Assembly: GCA_036924285.1 (NCBI GenBank)
Contig: JAYKYS010000001.1
Location: 25,419,501 to 25,483,500 of the forward strand
Source of the DNA: Asterella californica
Lineage: Eukaryota; Streptophyta; Marchantiopsida; Marchantiales; Aytoniaceae
Reading direction: 5' to 3'
Length of the DNA: 64,000 bases
In this document: one piece after another, positions 1-10,574 of the stretch
Position numbering within the stretch: the stretch's first letter is position 1
Layout: each line of letters starts with the position of its first letter
The notes under the pieces: model-generated
Told to the model about the DNA's origin: nothing
Database searches by the model: none
The model's input: only the letters and a program-made list of their open reading frames with translations
Program-made: the position numbers and the translations under genes

Positions 1-1
1 T

Positions 2-367
2 CATGACTGGCCGTTGTTTAATTTCAATGAAGAAGCTCCTTTATTCTTTCGCTCTGTTGTTTCTGCAAGTAGTAATCCTTGGCAAGAGCCATGTGACTTG
101 GATGAATTAGGAGAAAACATTGTAGACAATGACTCTCATGATACTACATACCGATACTGTGAAGATCTTGAGAAGAGAATGCATGAAGCACATGAGTTAG
201 AAGTTTCACTCGTCCGTAGAGAATCAAACAACCTAGTGTTTCTACGAAGATTGGACAAGCTTTTCTCTGCATATGAACGACACTTGCGAGATTGTCAGCG
301 GGCCCTCAACTCCACTCGGCAACAGAGGACTTGGACAAACAACGGTCCGGTTGATTTACTCCGCTAG
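2..367 (+). pseudogene. C-terminal tail of a MULE transposase (rest lies left of the window)
   Basis: The reading frame is open at the left edge and ends at TAG 365-367. No catalytic domain is present. The call rests on similarity to the C-terminal tail of the MULE transposase at 7751-8224 (-). Both share an NPW motif, an acidic linker, and then a helical stretch, here NNLVFLRRLDKLFSAYE, there DNTLFMRELDKAFVVLE, close to the stop. In the intact architecture this tail follows a SWIM zinc finger, so the DDE core and SWIM finger should lie just outside the window. A convergent RPA-like gene follows on the other strand (2212-3060), the same gene order as in the complete element at 5103-10976. Whether the missing part is intact cannot be seen. 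The family match is an inference from within-window comparison. Confidence 0.6.
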
Positions 368-417
368 ATCATTTACGTTTTTGCAATATTCATTTTTGTA
401 TTAGTAGAATAGGTTAG

Positions 418-474
418 ACCCATGGTCCTTAATGGAGGGACTATACAGTAGCAGGTTCGAATCCTGTCATGGGT
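418..474 (+). other. tRNA-like fold: perfect 7-bp acceptor-like stem plus canonical T-arm
   Basis: ACCCATG at 418-424 pairs perfectly with CATGGGT at 468-474. Just inside the 3' arm is a textbook T-arm, GCAGG-TTCGAAT-CCTGT, which also contains a Pol III B-box-like sequence. The whole is only 57 nt, so a normal D-arm and anticodon arm cannot fit. A tRNA pseudogene, or the tRNA-like head of a SINE, is more likely than a functional tRNA. It lies 50 bases after the transposase-tail stop codon. Confidence 0.4.
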
Positions 475-1370
475 AATTGTTTTCAAGTTTAGCACTTGAC
501 AATCATGAGCATGGCTAGTAGAGTGTAAGTGTAGGAGGTACAATTTACAGTATCGTGCATTGGGTTTGAGCACAGATTGCTTGCGTCTTCTCTCTTGTTG
601 CTGCCTGGGGCACTGATGGGCACCATATTTTTTCCTGTCGTAGTTCCAGTGCCTTTCTTTTTGTCCTCGGAATCCTCTCTTTATCAGCAGTACGCTGACT
701 GGGGTGTAGATTATGGTTCGTTCGACTCACCAATACTTCTCTCCTGCTTCATGATTCTATTTTCGGACATGAAAATGAAACCGTCAGTCAGCTCAGCCTT
801 TCGGTTGCAGTAAAAGTTTCGTTGGAATTCAGAAAACCGCATCATTGTCCGATGGATAATTCAGGATTTCAGGTGATCCATAATCCTAGCTTGGAGCTCG
901 CATGATCATTCGACTGTGAATGGTGGAGTTTGTGCTGCTGGGTTTATGCACGAGTGGATGAAGCGTATATTTCTGATATGACGTGTTATGAATGTTCACA
1001 GTGAAACATGACTGCGTATTTGGGAGCAACTTACAGCTGGATGAGATACAAACTGTCTCACAGGTACTGTTATCCACGGGATCAGCACATATTGATCATT
1101 GTTCTGATAATTTGAACAGTTTTTGCTGATTGCACCCACTCATGAATGTACTTCAGACGTGCTTAAAGAGGAAACCGGATCTTTAATAGATAACATCTGT
1201 GTTGGCTCGTAGCAGCTGAGTTTGAGTTTTTCCAGACCTTTCACTTCTACCGAAACGATAGAGGTATACTGTTGTATTTCTGTTTTATGTTTTGGGTACT
1301 TCTGATTGAAATTGCCAGACTTGAACTGGTGAACTGACTGTTTTGAACTGGCTGAAGAGAAGGTACTTAC
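475..1370. other. No gene recognised (interior of left MULE remnant)
   Basis: The short open frames here (for example 577-813 +) show no recognisable motif and no similarity to neighbouring genes. This is probably non-coding interior of the left MULE remnant. Confidence 0.5.
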
Positions 1371-1488
1371 AGTCCTTCCAGAAGTCAAGCGTTGATGCAC
1401 GTATTAGCTCTAGAATTACTACGGTTATCCGAGTAGCAAAGTATCATCAAAGAAACTATAACTGAGCCCGGAGTTGGAAGGAATGAGC
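1371..1488 (-). pseudogene. 18S rRNA fragment, antisense, copy 1
   Basis: The reverse complement contains the highly conserved 5'-domain segment of eukaryotic 18S rRNA. It runs from CAGTTATAGTTTCTTTGATG through CTACTCGGATAACCGTAGTA and GAGCTAATACGTGCA to GACTTCTGGAAGG. At its 5' side the normal GCTCATTAAATCAG is replaced by GCTCATT, an unrelated 17-base stretch, and then CAG, so this is not an rDNA unit but a captured and altered piece of about 118 nt. Confidence 0.85.
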
Positions 1489-1560
1489 GAGAAGTTAGTC
1501 TTATGCTTGAGAACTAAGAATCTGGGATTGAATCACAGTCAACTTCCGAAGCTACCAGCT

Positions 1561-1681
1561 TACAGCCCTTCCAGAAGTCAAGCGTTCATGCACGTAGTAG
1601 CTCTAGAAATACTACGGTTATCCGAGTAGCAAAGTACCATCAAAGAAACTATAATTGAGCCCGGAGTTGGAAGGAATGAGC
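1561..1681 (-). pseudogene. 18S rRNA fragment, antisense, copy 2
   Basis: This is a second copy of the 18S fragment, about 191 bases downstream of the first and in the same orientation. It carries the same non-rRNA insertion after GCTCATT, so the two copies descend from one already altered fragment by local duplication. It differs from copy 1 at scattered bases, for example AGAAATACTACGG where copy 1 has AGAATTACTACGG. Confidence 0.85.
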
Positions 1682-2211
1682 ACCGAGTCTCTGATTACTA
1701 TTGTGGTTCTTTCCAACATATTACCAGCTTCTTTCCAACCGTTTACCGCTTTCTTCAACTGGCAGTTCTGTCGATAGAATCCTCGCAATACACAATGTCG
1801 CCAGCATGGGTGCCGTGTGCAGTGTCTCGATGAAGAGAGGAAATACTGGCTTCCTAAACATACACTAGGACAGTTCTGGTCTGCGTCAGCCAACATTGTT
1901 GGACAGCCACTGTGCAACGGGAACACTCAAGAGTTCTACAAATGAGGCGTGTACATAGTCTCAATGCACCTTTTGTGTTACGGCTGCAAAATTGTAAGTT
2001 TGCAGAGAAACCAAAATTGCAAAAATAAGAACTCGGAGGTACATATATTGCAGAACACATATTGAATATCGGAGGTAGATTACATATTCTCGTTATACAA
2101 AATAAGTTCGCAAATCCACTCGATTGCTCCTAGGCCTACACTGTCTGCTCCTACACTGTCAAGAGTCCTACACTGTGAAGAAGCTGTGAAAGCTGTGAAA
2201 GTGAGTACAAC
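1682..2211. other. No gene recognised
   Basis: This stretch lies between the 18S fragments and the RPA-like gene. It contains a short repeated phrase (CCTACACTGTC) at about 2133-2175 and nothing else I can identify. Confidence 0.5.
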
Positions 2212-3060
2212 TCACTTCTCTTTAAGCATATCATAAATCTCTGCCAGAGATCGCTTCACTTCTTCGAACTCTTCTAAACTCACACTTTGAGACGATGATG
2301 ATCTCTCGGCTTTATTCTGACTTGGTTCGATTTTCTGGTTTACAGGTCTAGACACAAACTCTATTTTCTCCATGCGTTCTACAACTAGACATTGCTCTGT
2401 AACTCGAATCCACAATAAGACACGAGGAAAACTCAACACGGCACTATGTACAATCTCGTCTTGTCGTTCACTAGTCAACTCACGAAATTGGCATGCGTCC
2501 ATGTTGAACAGCTTTGATGCTTTGTCGAAAATAGTTAACTGCAGTGGTAGACCATCCATTGAACTGTCGCACGCATACAACTGAAATCTGAACACAAAAA
2601 TGCTCTTGGCGGACTGATGACAAGTAAAAGATTTTCTTCTGCTCAACATGCATTGTCGACATTTGGATACCGATGCGAACATGCCGTGTATGTATATTTC
2701 CATGGAAATATTTGGGCACTGCTATAGTTCACAATGTGCGCAGAAATGGGTCCAAATTTTCCACCCTGTCCTTGCTGTAGTGCCTTACTTGGTGATAACA
2801 AACACTCCTCCGTCATCGTGGTCTTGTCTATCTGTATCTTTTTGTAGACTGAAATCGATCGCAACAGTGAGCACTCGCACTGTGATCTCGTGATCTCGCA
2901 CAACAGGGAGCACAGGTATCTCTCTATTCGAGCAGACTGTAAGGAGAAAACACGAAGAGTTATGGTGTGCATTGCCGCGTACTATGAAATTCAAACTCAC
3001 TTCGCTCCGTCCATAAGAGGACCATGAAAGACGGCTCCGTATCAGAGTCCCGTTCTGTCT
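2212..3060 (-). CDS. RPA-like OB-fold protein of the left MULE remnant (spliced, boundaries uncertain)
   Basis: The best-supported exon is 2718-2212, preceded by a plausible acceptor (TATAGCAG) and ending at a stop. It encodes two Cys pairs (CRQC, then a Cys after a basic run), then the beta-rich pattern of the RPA70 C-terminal DNA-binding domain, FRFQLYACDSS followed by PLQLTIFDKASKLF, and a long helix. The charged C-terminus ends in a predicted coiled coil (EEFEEVKRSLAEIYDMLKEK). Upstream coding segments probably lie at 2936-2788 (acceptor ACAG) and around 3060-3001 (donor GTGAGT), but the phase of the second junction does not fit perfectly. The domain order matches the RPA-like gene at 6496-7230, although the sequences are diverged. 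It converges with the transposase tail at 2-367. It could be a decaying gene. Confidence 0.55.
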
Positions 3061-5093
3061 ACTGGAATCTACTGGACTGGTATTAGCACGGTAATACACG
3101 ACACGCTTAGTCATTAAGTTGAGAGCCGGCACGCGCGCATTAGTTTGGCAAATTGTGGGTCCACTACAGGGTCCCTTAAATGGCCTTCGGCAGAAATGGA
3201 TAATCTCCTTCACGCCTGACGCATTTCAGACTAAAGAAGCAAACCTAGTATCTAGTATCTAGTATATATACCCCTGAGGATAGTATATTTCTCACATGTA
3301 CGCTACCTTCTCCGAGACGTCTCTTCCCGAAGTTCTTGGGCTTAGCTTCTCTGAGAATCACTGAACTCGAACTGACAACAACTTCCTGATCCCGCCCCGA
3401 AGTCGATGCCCCTCACCAAGCGTGAGTGGCACTGATTATAGATCATAATTGGGGACGTTTATTTTCGGACGAAACTGAACCGAATCGGAAATCTCCGAGT
3501 CTGCTCCAATTGATTGCTTGGTCAGCCTATCAGCCATATCTTTTACTTGGTCGGACCTCTGAGTTCATTTCGTTATTTGGTCAGGCCCATGACCGAAATA
3601 ATAAGGATTTGACGGTCACGTCAGCGACACAGTGTCCATGTCTGATAATGTGAAGCGTATGTGACACCGTGAAAGCTAATGGTCTAAGACCGCTTTCAGT
3701 AACGAAACAAGTGGTCCAGAGTTGGATGGCGGAGGATTAATTCATCTTCTGCCAAGCACATCTATCCATTGATGTTTTATCAGTGAATGACAATGTGCAT
3801 GATCAAACATTCATAAGTTCTTGAGTTGGATTGTTCTGGAAATTACTGATTCGAAAACCTTTTAGACAGAAAGTGGTGAAAAGTTCTAGGATTTCTCTCA
3901 ATGTCCGTGACGAAAGGATAAGAGTTTTGCGGTCACTATCTGGGAAATAGGAACTAAACGTAGCTTTCGAGTATTATGACTACTATCACTTTCGTTCGTA
4001 GATTGAAACCTTTGCTCAGACTCACCAGTACACTCTGGGTGATTTTTTATACACACTGAGTTTTGCAAAACTACATCCTCGTTCAGAAATCATCATGTGG
4101 AGATTAGAGTTTCACAATCCGTTGATCTCGTTTTAAACACAACATGCAAAGAATCAAAGAATCAATAAGTCATCATCGCATACCCATCGAGTCGAGTCGA
4201 CCCAACGCTTTACTTTAGAAAGCTTAATCATGTTCTCTACTGTGATGACGTTTAGATGCTAGAGGACTGCTAATGAATCATCTTGTAAGTTATTAAATCA
4301 TCGGGTACTATAGATTCGTACATTCTTTGGCTATGATTCTTTGAGCCCTTCAGTCCGTAATGCAACGTTAGCATATATATTTATCAACTGTCTCCAAATA
4401 TCCTCAACGGTTGTCTCAACAATTGGAGAAGTCAAAGAACTCGTGTATTACCCTTTATCAAGAGCCAGATCTTTAGACAGGTAGGCATGTACACCTTGCT
4501 GAAGTTTCTCGAGATACAATGGAGAATTTTGAGATTAAGCATTTAATTACGTTATCCAAGCGTCCAGTTCGACAGCTGAGCTAATCGATCGATGGCTCCA
4601 GGCATACACCTGCAATGTTCAAGCTCATGCAGTGATTCAGACAACAAAGCGCGAGGTGCGTTTGATATCCTATTCACACCCGCACGCTTGACATGAGCTA
4701 AAGATTTTCTGTGCCGGAAGGTTGTGCTCGACGGTCACCTCAGCAATGCCATCAGAGCTTTGCGACAATCCACGTCATGCAAATTACCACCGTGTCTGTA
4801 TGTAACATAGGATAATCGGTCATGAGCCCGACCAAGTAACACTATGAACTCAAGTAACTAAATGAACTCAAGGGCCCGACCAAGTAAAAAGTATCGCGCA
4901 TAGACCTGAAAAGGTAATTAGTGAAGTGGTGCTTAGCCCCGGTGTTCTCTCCTTCGGGGCGTTAGATGCTTGGCCCTTCGGGTCCTTCTTTCTTTACAAG
5001 GAAAGGCTTGATGGGGTCTTTCTATCCGTTGGCTATTCATAGCGTCGCGTGTTCATTAGTCAAGTCTGCTAGGTACATTTACTCTAAACTTCC
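3061..5093. other. No gene recognised; left flank of the complete MULE
   Basis: This should hold the outer end of the left MULE remnant, but its partner inverted repeat is outside the window, so the boundary cannot be placed. Near 4820-4890 a short direct repeat around CCCGACCAAGTAA is present. GC-rich stem-loops lie at 4930-5000. No convincing coding region was seen. Confidence 0.5.
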
Positions 5094-5102
5094 GAGGTTC
5101 CC
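5094..5102 (+). repeat. 9-bp target site duplication, left copy (GAGGTTCCC)
   Basis: It is identical to 10977-10985 and directly abuts the outer end of the left inverted repeat. Nine base pairs is the usual MULE target duplication length. Confidence 0.88.
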
Positions 5103-5489
5103 GAAGGGTACAGTAGTGTCACAGTTTCGCAAAGTAATGCAGTCTGAAGCGTGCGAGCTTAATGCAGGTTTAGGCCCGTTAAAAGTCGATTTAGATGAAG
5201 TCGTTGACGTGAACGGTACTGTGTGCGTGACGTGAACGGGACTTGACCCGACCGTGACTGTGACCGTGAACGGACCATGACCGTGAAACTGTGAGAGTCA
5301 ATACCACGAAGTGAACGGCCCAGAAACTGTGACGAGTTTAGACTAACACGCAGTCCGTTTTTCAAAATCTGGACGCGCTTCCTCCAGATTCCGTTCCGCG
5401 CGGTTCCGTTCATTCACGACCAGCCTCCACGACCATTCACGCGTAGTCGAGTCTGAAAGGAGCAGAGAAGTTCATTCGCGTGACCGAGA
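5103..5489 (+). repeat. MULE left terminal inverted repeat
   Basis: It matches the reverse complement of 10575-10976 over its whole length. Shared landmarks are TGTCACMGTTTCGCAAAGTA near the end, AAGTCGNTTTAGATGAAG, the GTTCCGTTCATTCACGACC segment, and TTCATTCGCGTGACCGAGA at the inner end. It is shorter than the right copy because it has fewer units of an internal minisatellite. Confidence 0.9.
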
Positions 5490-6495
5490 TCATCGTGTAC
5501 TGCCCTTCCGCACGGTTCCGTTCATTCACGACCAGCCGAGGTATTAGCACGCAAATGAAGTCGACGGCTCGAGGAGTTTAGCATTGGTCTGGGTTGCATT
5601 AGCAACCCGATCTCTTCCCACTGAACTGTACGAGGGGAGTGCTGCACCGACGTCTCTGCTTCTTACTGCTAGCAGTATGCCATTGCAGTGAATTCTGATC
5701 TAGCACTCTTATGGAATGCAGGTCTTTGCTGTTAGTCTAGTTGGTATCATCACCAGCTGCTGCTTCATTTTTGTATTTTTTTTCCTTGTTCATGAACCTT
5801 TATCGACGGATATCCCGCAAGAATAGACCTCCACGAAGCTCTAAGCATCAGGTGAGTACTCGATAGCTTCCAGCATTTTCGTGGCAGTCAGAATCACATG
5901 TGATCGTGCCTTGGCTGTCCGTTACACCCAAAACTGAGAATCTGTTTCTTGCAGGTGGGTAGGAACGTCCCATAGAGAGAGGACTCGCCGACACTCATGC
6001 CTGGCACAGTGAGACACGATTCACACGGTACACTGAATGACGCAAACCGAGATCCCACTACTCTCTCGGACTGACTGGCATGCCGCTCATATTTTCGAGG
6101 GCTCTTGGAGTTTAGCATTAGATTCATCGTCGTGCCGCGTTCGTGTGACGTGTTTGTTCGAGTGAGAATTCGCCGTACTCGTGATGTTAGCTCGACAGGG
6201 ATGAAGATTAGCGTTCAAGCGAGAGGGAAGTCCAAGGCGAAGGGATTAGCACGAGAGTACCAGCCGAGGTCCAAGAAGGGAAGTGAAGAAGTCGATTGCG
6301 TTTTCGTCAAAGGCGTTGACTGTTTAAACCGACTATCTAAACCTCGGGTGTTCTGTGTTCAGGCAGGAGTTTGCGAGTATTCATAAAGACCTCACGCTTC
6401 CCAGAGTCTATTTCGCTACTGTTGTCGAGACGATTGTCGTTGGGATTGCTGGTTCGTTGATTCATTGGGAGCAATGCTGTTAATGCACCGTGTTA

Positions 6496-7230
6496 ATGCA
6501 CTGGATAGAAGCGTGGAATGTGAGACGAGTGTGTTCGTGGTCGAGTGAGATGCAGGGACGAGTCTTGGAGACAGCAGCGAGCGAGCAGTCGAGGAGTTCT
6601 TCTACTGTCACTCTGATGGAATCGAGTCAAGAGTCGGATTCACTCAAGTCGAACGCCCATTTGCGATGGGTAGTACAGTGGCTGGAGACTGGAAAGCAGA
6701 GCAAGACTTTTCGATTAAGAGTTTATGTACAAGCATACGATACAAATTCGTTTCGAACTTATGATGGCTGCGGAAAGTGTGGTAAGAAGCTCAGCGCTAT
6801 TCGCGACTACTGCACAAAATGTCGCAAGGCTTGTTCAAGTACTAAAAGATGCTTTAGATTACGGTTGCTCCTTGCGGACGAGTCAGCGGAGAGTTGGGCC
6901 GTGGCTTGGGATGCTGCAGCAGATTTTGTTAGGATGTCCGCAGAAGAATTCAGTTTGTTAGAAGAAGAACACAAAGATACTAATGTCCTCGATAAACTCC
7001 TTGGACATATGTGGATCGCCACATTGACTGCTGTGATACAGAAGACGTCAGATGGGAAATATATTCGGATCGAACGAGTTGAGCCATGTATAGGTTCAGG
7101 TTGCACAGTGTTTAACCCGGTTGTCTGTAGTAGACTTTCTTGTAGTCATACTTGCACCACCGGATCCGGAGTGAGAATCAATTCAGCGAATGAACATGAG
7201 CATGAACTTCCGGATATGGATTACTCTTAG
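6496..7230 (+). CDS. RPA70-like single-strand DNA-binding protein encoded by the MULE
   Basis: The first in-frame ATG is at 6496, after an upstream TAA at 6481. About 80 variable N-terminal residues precede a four-cysteine zinc ribbon (CGKC and CTKC). The C-terminal OB-fold pattern of RPA70 domain C follows: CFRLRLLLADE, WAVAWDAAADF, MSAEEFSLLEEE, LLGHMW, and a final strand SDGKYIRIERVEP. This domain binds ssDNA in replication protein A, and a role in handling transposition intermediates is inferred. The frame stops at TAG 7228-7230 but continues unbroken to TGA 7372-7374. That extension encodes DFYQGYF followed by a hydrophobic segment of about 22 residues, and it is conserved in the copy at 47430-48235. 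The TAG is therefore probably a premature stop that removes a C-terminal membrane segment. The gene converges on the transposase gene. Confidence 0.75.
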   Translation: MHWIEAWNVRRVCSWSSEMQGRVLETAASEQSRSSSTVTLMESSQESDSLKSNAHLRWVVQWLETGKQSKTFRLRVYVQAYDTNSFRTYDGCGKCGKKLSAIRDYCTKCRKACSSTKRCFRLRLLLADESAESWAVAWDAAADFVRMSAEEFSLLEEEHKDTNVLDKLLGHMWIATLTAVIQKTSDGKYIRIERVEPCIGSGCTVFNPVVCSRLSCSHTCTTGSGVRINSANEHEHELPDMDYS

Positions 7231-7628
7231 AAGACAGCACCGTATGTAGAGGTGAACGGCGTTGTGAAGGGCATGAGATCTCTCGACTTTTATCAAGGCT
7301 ATTTTGTAGGATCCCTCTCGTTTATTGTCCCCGTTACGATAGTCGCTTTGGTGATTTGCTGTATGTGGCATTGAACTAAACTCTCACACTGTGGAGTTTA
7401 TATTTTTCCAGAAATTCAGAAAATATGTACATGAGCATGTATCTTTTGTGTCATACGATGGCTGTACGAGTGAAGAACAAATCATTAATCCCTTCTAGAT
7501 CTTAAAAGCCGCCATTCTCATTGTTTCAGTAGTCAGCCAGGTGATCAGTCCTGTAGACTAATCACCTGATGGGAATTTCGGCGTAAGCCTTATCAGTTAG
7601 ACTTGTGTACATCCTGGTCCAGCACCTG

Positions 7629-7698
7629 CAAGTTGGAGGAAGAACGGGAAGACTCTGGTCCCGCATCTCCAAGTTGGAGGAAGAACGGGAAGACTCTA
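7629..7698. repeat. 41-bp tandem duplication between the two MULE genes
   Basis: Two copies of a unit beginning CAAGTTGGAGGAAGAACGGG, with period 41, lie in the space between the convergent genes. No function is apparent. Confidence 0.8.
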
Positions 7699-7750
7699 GT
7701 ACAATACTGTATCTAGCCAAGCTGTTCCTCGAGAACAGAATTCATGAGTG

Positions 7751-10210
7751 TTAAACATATTCCCGGAGCCTCTGAATACATTGTTTCGCTTTCCGTTCCA
7801 GTACAACAAAAGCCTTGTCTAGTTCTCTCATAAACAACGTATTATCTCCCTCGAGATCAAGAAGCTCGTTCATATAAGCTACAGTGACGTTCAGTCGACG
7901 AGAGAATGACTCTCTAGAAGGGGCATGAACAGCAGTCGGATCTGCTCCCTCTGTCCTTCCCTCAGAAGGAACTTCAACATTATCATCGACTGTGTTCTCA
8001 TCCAGAGCACCCTGCACTTCAACAGCTGGTAGATCAAGTAGATTGCAATCAACATTAAACCCTGACCACGGGTTGAGAGCAACGGGGACTACTTCACGTT
8101 CTAAAAATGAGCAGTCACTATCAAAGCAATACAGTGGGTAAGTGCAACGTCGGAATGTCATATCAAATCTAGGGGCAGATACAAAAGTTTCACCATATAA
8201 CACGATTAGATGCTTGCATAACAAATAAGCGGAATTGAGGAACGCAGGGCATGAGCACGTCCACTTGTGTACATCAGGTGGTAGTTGCCAACTACATGAT
8301 GGGTGGTGAGTTTATGTCATATCACTCTGAAAGTTTTCCACCACGAAGGGTGGACTCTAGCATTAATCACTTGTTGTAACTGAGTCTGCATATCACCCAC
8401 TAGGCTCTCTGCAACCACTAAAGTCAACCTATCAAGACGAGGCCGATTTAATGCATATTTGTAATCATGTTTCAACTTCCTCCAATGACTCTCGACTATA
8501 TTTGTTGTCCTTGACAAACTTAAGAGCGGTTTCGATGCTCGACTGAAGAGCTCCCACTTCGAAGGAGAGTACCACTCCCTCCACAGATAACCCCATAAAA
8601 GCACGAGGTTTTGCATCTTACACCAGTTGTACATCTCCTTAACCGCACAGAAATACAGAGCTTCGCTGTTTTGAAACTCACCTGCAGTGTTCGGAATGAG
8701 CGGCGAAAAATTGTAGTGCCTTATGAATAAGTTGATAAGCTCGCGACGGGATGTTATCGAAACCACAGTGGCAGCTCCCTGCACTGAGTTAGGTACCCAT
8801 AAAGGATCTATGAATGGAAAAACAGTAGAGGTCTCAACTCCTGCATAAGAGCTATTAGCTTTACCTAATGACATGCATTTCACATCAATGCTAGCTTGAG
8901 CATGCTTTAGGCATAATTGGATATACATTGGGACGAAAGCTGCACGTAAAGCAGCGATCTGACCATTATCTTTATCTGTGAGAGCAAAAACAGGTCGCAA
9001 ACCTCTATCCTTGAGAGCAACAAACCATGAGATCAACACAGTTTTACGATACTGTTGCGAATCAACCCCGCAAGTTTTCTTACCATCGCTTGTCCGGAGG
9101 TAGAAACAATATGATAACGGAACGCCGAATCCACCAAGGTTTGCAGCTATCACGAATAACTCAAAACGCATGGAGTTAGTTTTGAAAGTCGAGTCTATCA
9201 CAATCTCATGTACAACACTTACCTGCTCAAAAAATGGTGTGCAGAAGGCAAAGGCTATATAGCTATCGGTTCGATCATACAACACTTGAATAAACTTCTT
9301 AGAAGCAAAATTTGAACTTTGAATCAACAAAGAGGCAGAATTCACTTGGTCGTCTATGTCCTGTAGATACTGTTTCGACTAGATCTCTGATATCCAGAAA
9401 TTTACTTGTGCTCTCGTTATGCTCAAAGGGTTAATAATGCCTCTGTCGCACAACATACGGTACACCTCTGGTTTTTGGATGTTTAAATTCACGATCCCTT
9501 CTAAAAAGGTGATAGCAGCAGCAGGAAAATACTTGAGTTTGTACGTTGGCTTCTCGTGAACCAACAAATGCTGACACGTCAACAACATCAATTTCTGCTC
9601 TGTGTCTACAGATATACGTACAGTTCCTCCACATTCGAATCTCTCAATTTTCTGTTTCTTTTCTTGCACCCTCTGCGAACTAGAAGCAATCTCTTGGGTC
9701 TTATAAGTGATTCTATCAAAACGAGATGCACACCACAAGCTGGTTTTGTACAAAGAAGTCTGTTTTTTGCTCACTCGTGGGTTTCTACAGTCCCAGTAAT
9801 ATCCAGAGGCAATTTCTAGGTCTGGAATGACATACGTCTTAAGCCAATAGGTCAGTGCAACAGAGGCATTTTCTGAATTCCAACTCATAAACTCACTGGT
9901 GTATGATTCATCAGTCAGACGAACTTTCATTCGGAAGAAAATGATACAGTCTTTGGTTTCCTCTGCATGAAAACACTCTTTCACAACGTCTAACAGTTCT
10001 GAAAGCTCGCACTCCACAGTGACTAAGAATGAAGGATCCTCATCTTCATCAAACTCAGACTATGTTACCACCCCTCCCCGCAGCTTTACTGTAACATTCG
10101 TTACAAGTTTTGAATATTACTAAGTCTAAAGGGTTGTGGCCTTTGCGGACCCGTGTAAAGCTTACTAATGGCTGGTTCTTGTTACATCGGCCGCAACATG
10201 CTCTTTCCAT
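7751..10210 (-). pseudogene. MULE transposase (Zn-binding N-terminus, DDE core, SWIM finger), disrupted
   Basis: It starts at ATG 10210-10208 (MERACCGRC). The N-terminus has a CX2C...CX2C motif (CGRC, CNEC). The catalytic core shows IDSTF (first Asp), ALTDKD (second Asp), LCLKHA, and NIVESHW (acid), followed by PRLDRL. A SWIM finger follows (WTCSCPAF...LLCKHL, about 8253-8203), then a helical tail to the stop at 7751. Disruptions are a one-base insertion near 10056, shown by comparison with 48352-48555, where GTAGAG replaces GTCTGAG; an in-frame TAG at 9381-9379; and a frameshift with a TAA between core and SWIM finger (about 8325-8295). An unrecognised tiny intron could explain the last one but not the others. 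The family excises and inserts MULE ends, and this copy looks inactive. Confidence 0.85.
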
Positions 10211-10574
10211 CAAGACAGAGCATAACACAAACCGCAAGAGCACAGTGCATTCACCTGATAGTCTTGCTCCCACCCGTGATTATTGTCATGTTGATAGTCA
10301 GCTGGTCACAAAGTACGCCGAATTCTCACTCGATCTCGGCTGGTCACACAGGTGGTGATTCTCTGAACGCGGCAGAACGATGACTCTCTTCACGCAATAG
10401 AACGCAGCATAACGCATCAAACTCGACCTGTTAATACCTCGGCTGATCACAACGGCAGTACGCAATGATCTCTATCCCTCATGCTAATCTCTTCGCTCTG
10501 AATGAACCGTAATCTCTCGAGCTAAGCCTTTCGCCTGTGATTTCGCTCTCGTGCTAATGAAAGTACGCACTCAC

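Noticed and set aside
577..813. 78-codon hydrophobic + frame resembling a signal peptide
   Set aside because: Short, with no homologue in the other MULE copies.
5159..5413. 84-codon minus frame nearly identical to a plus frame at 10627-10920
   Set aside because: The similarity is the terminal inverted repeat itself and not a duplicated gene.
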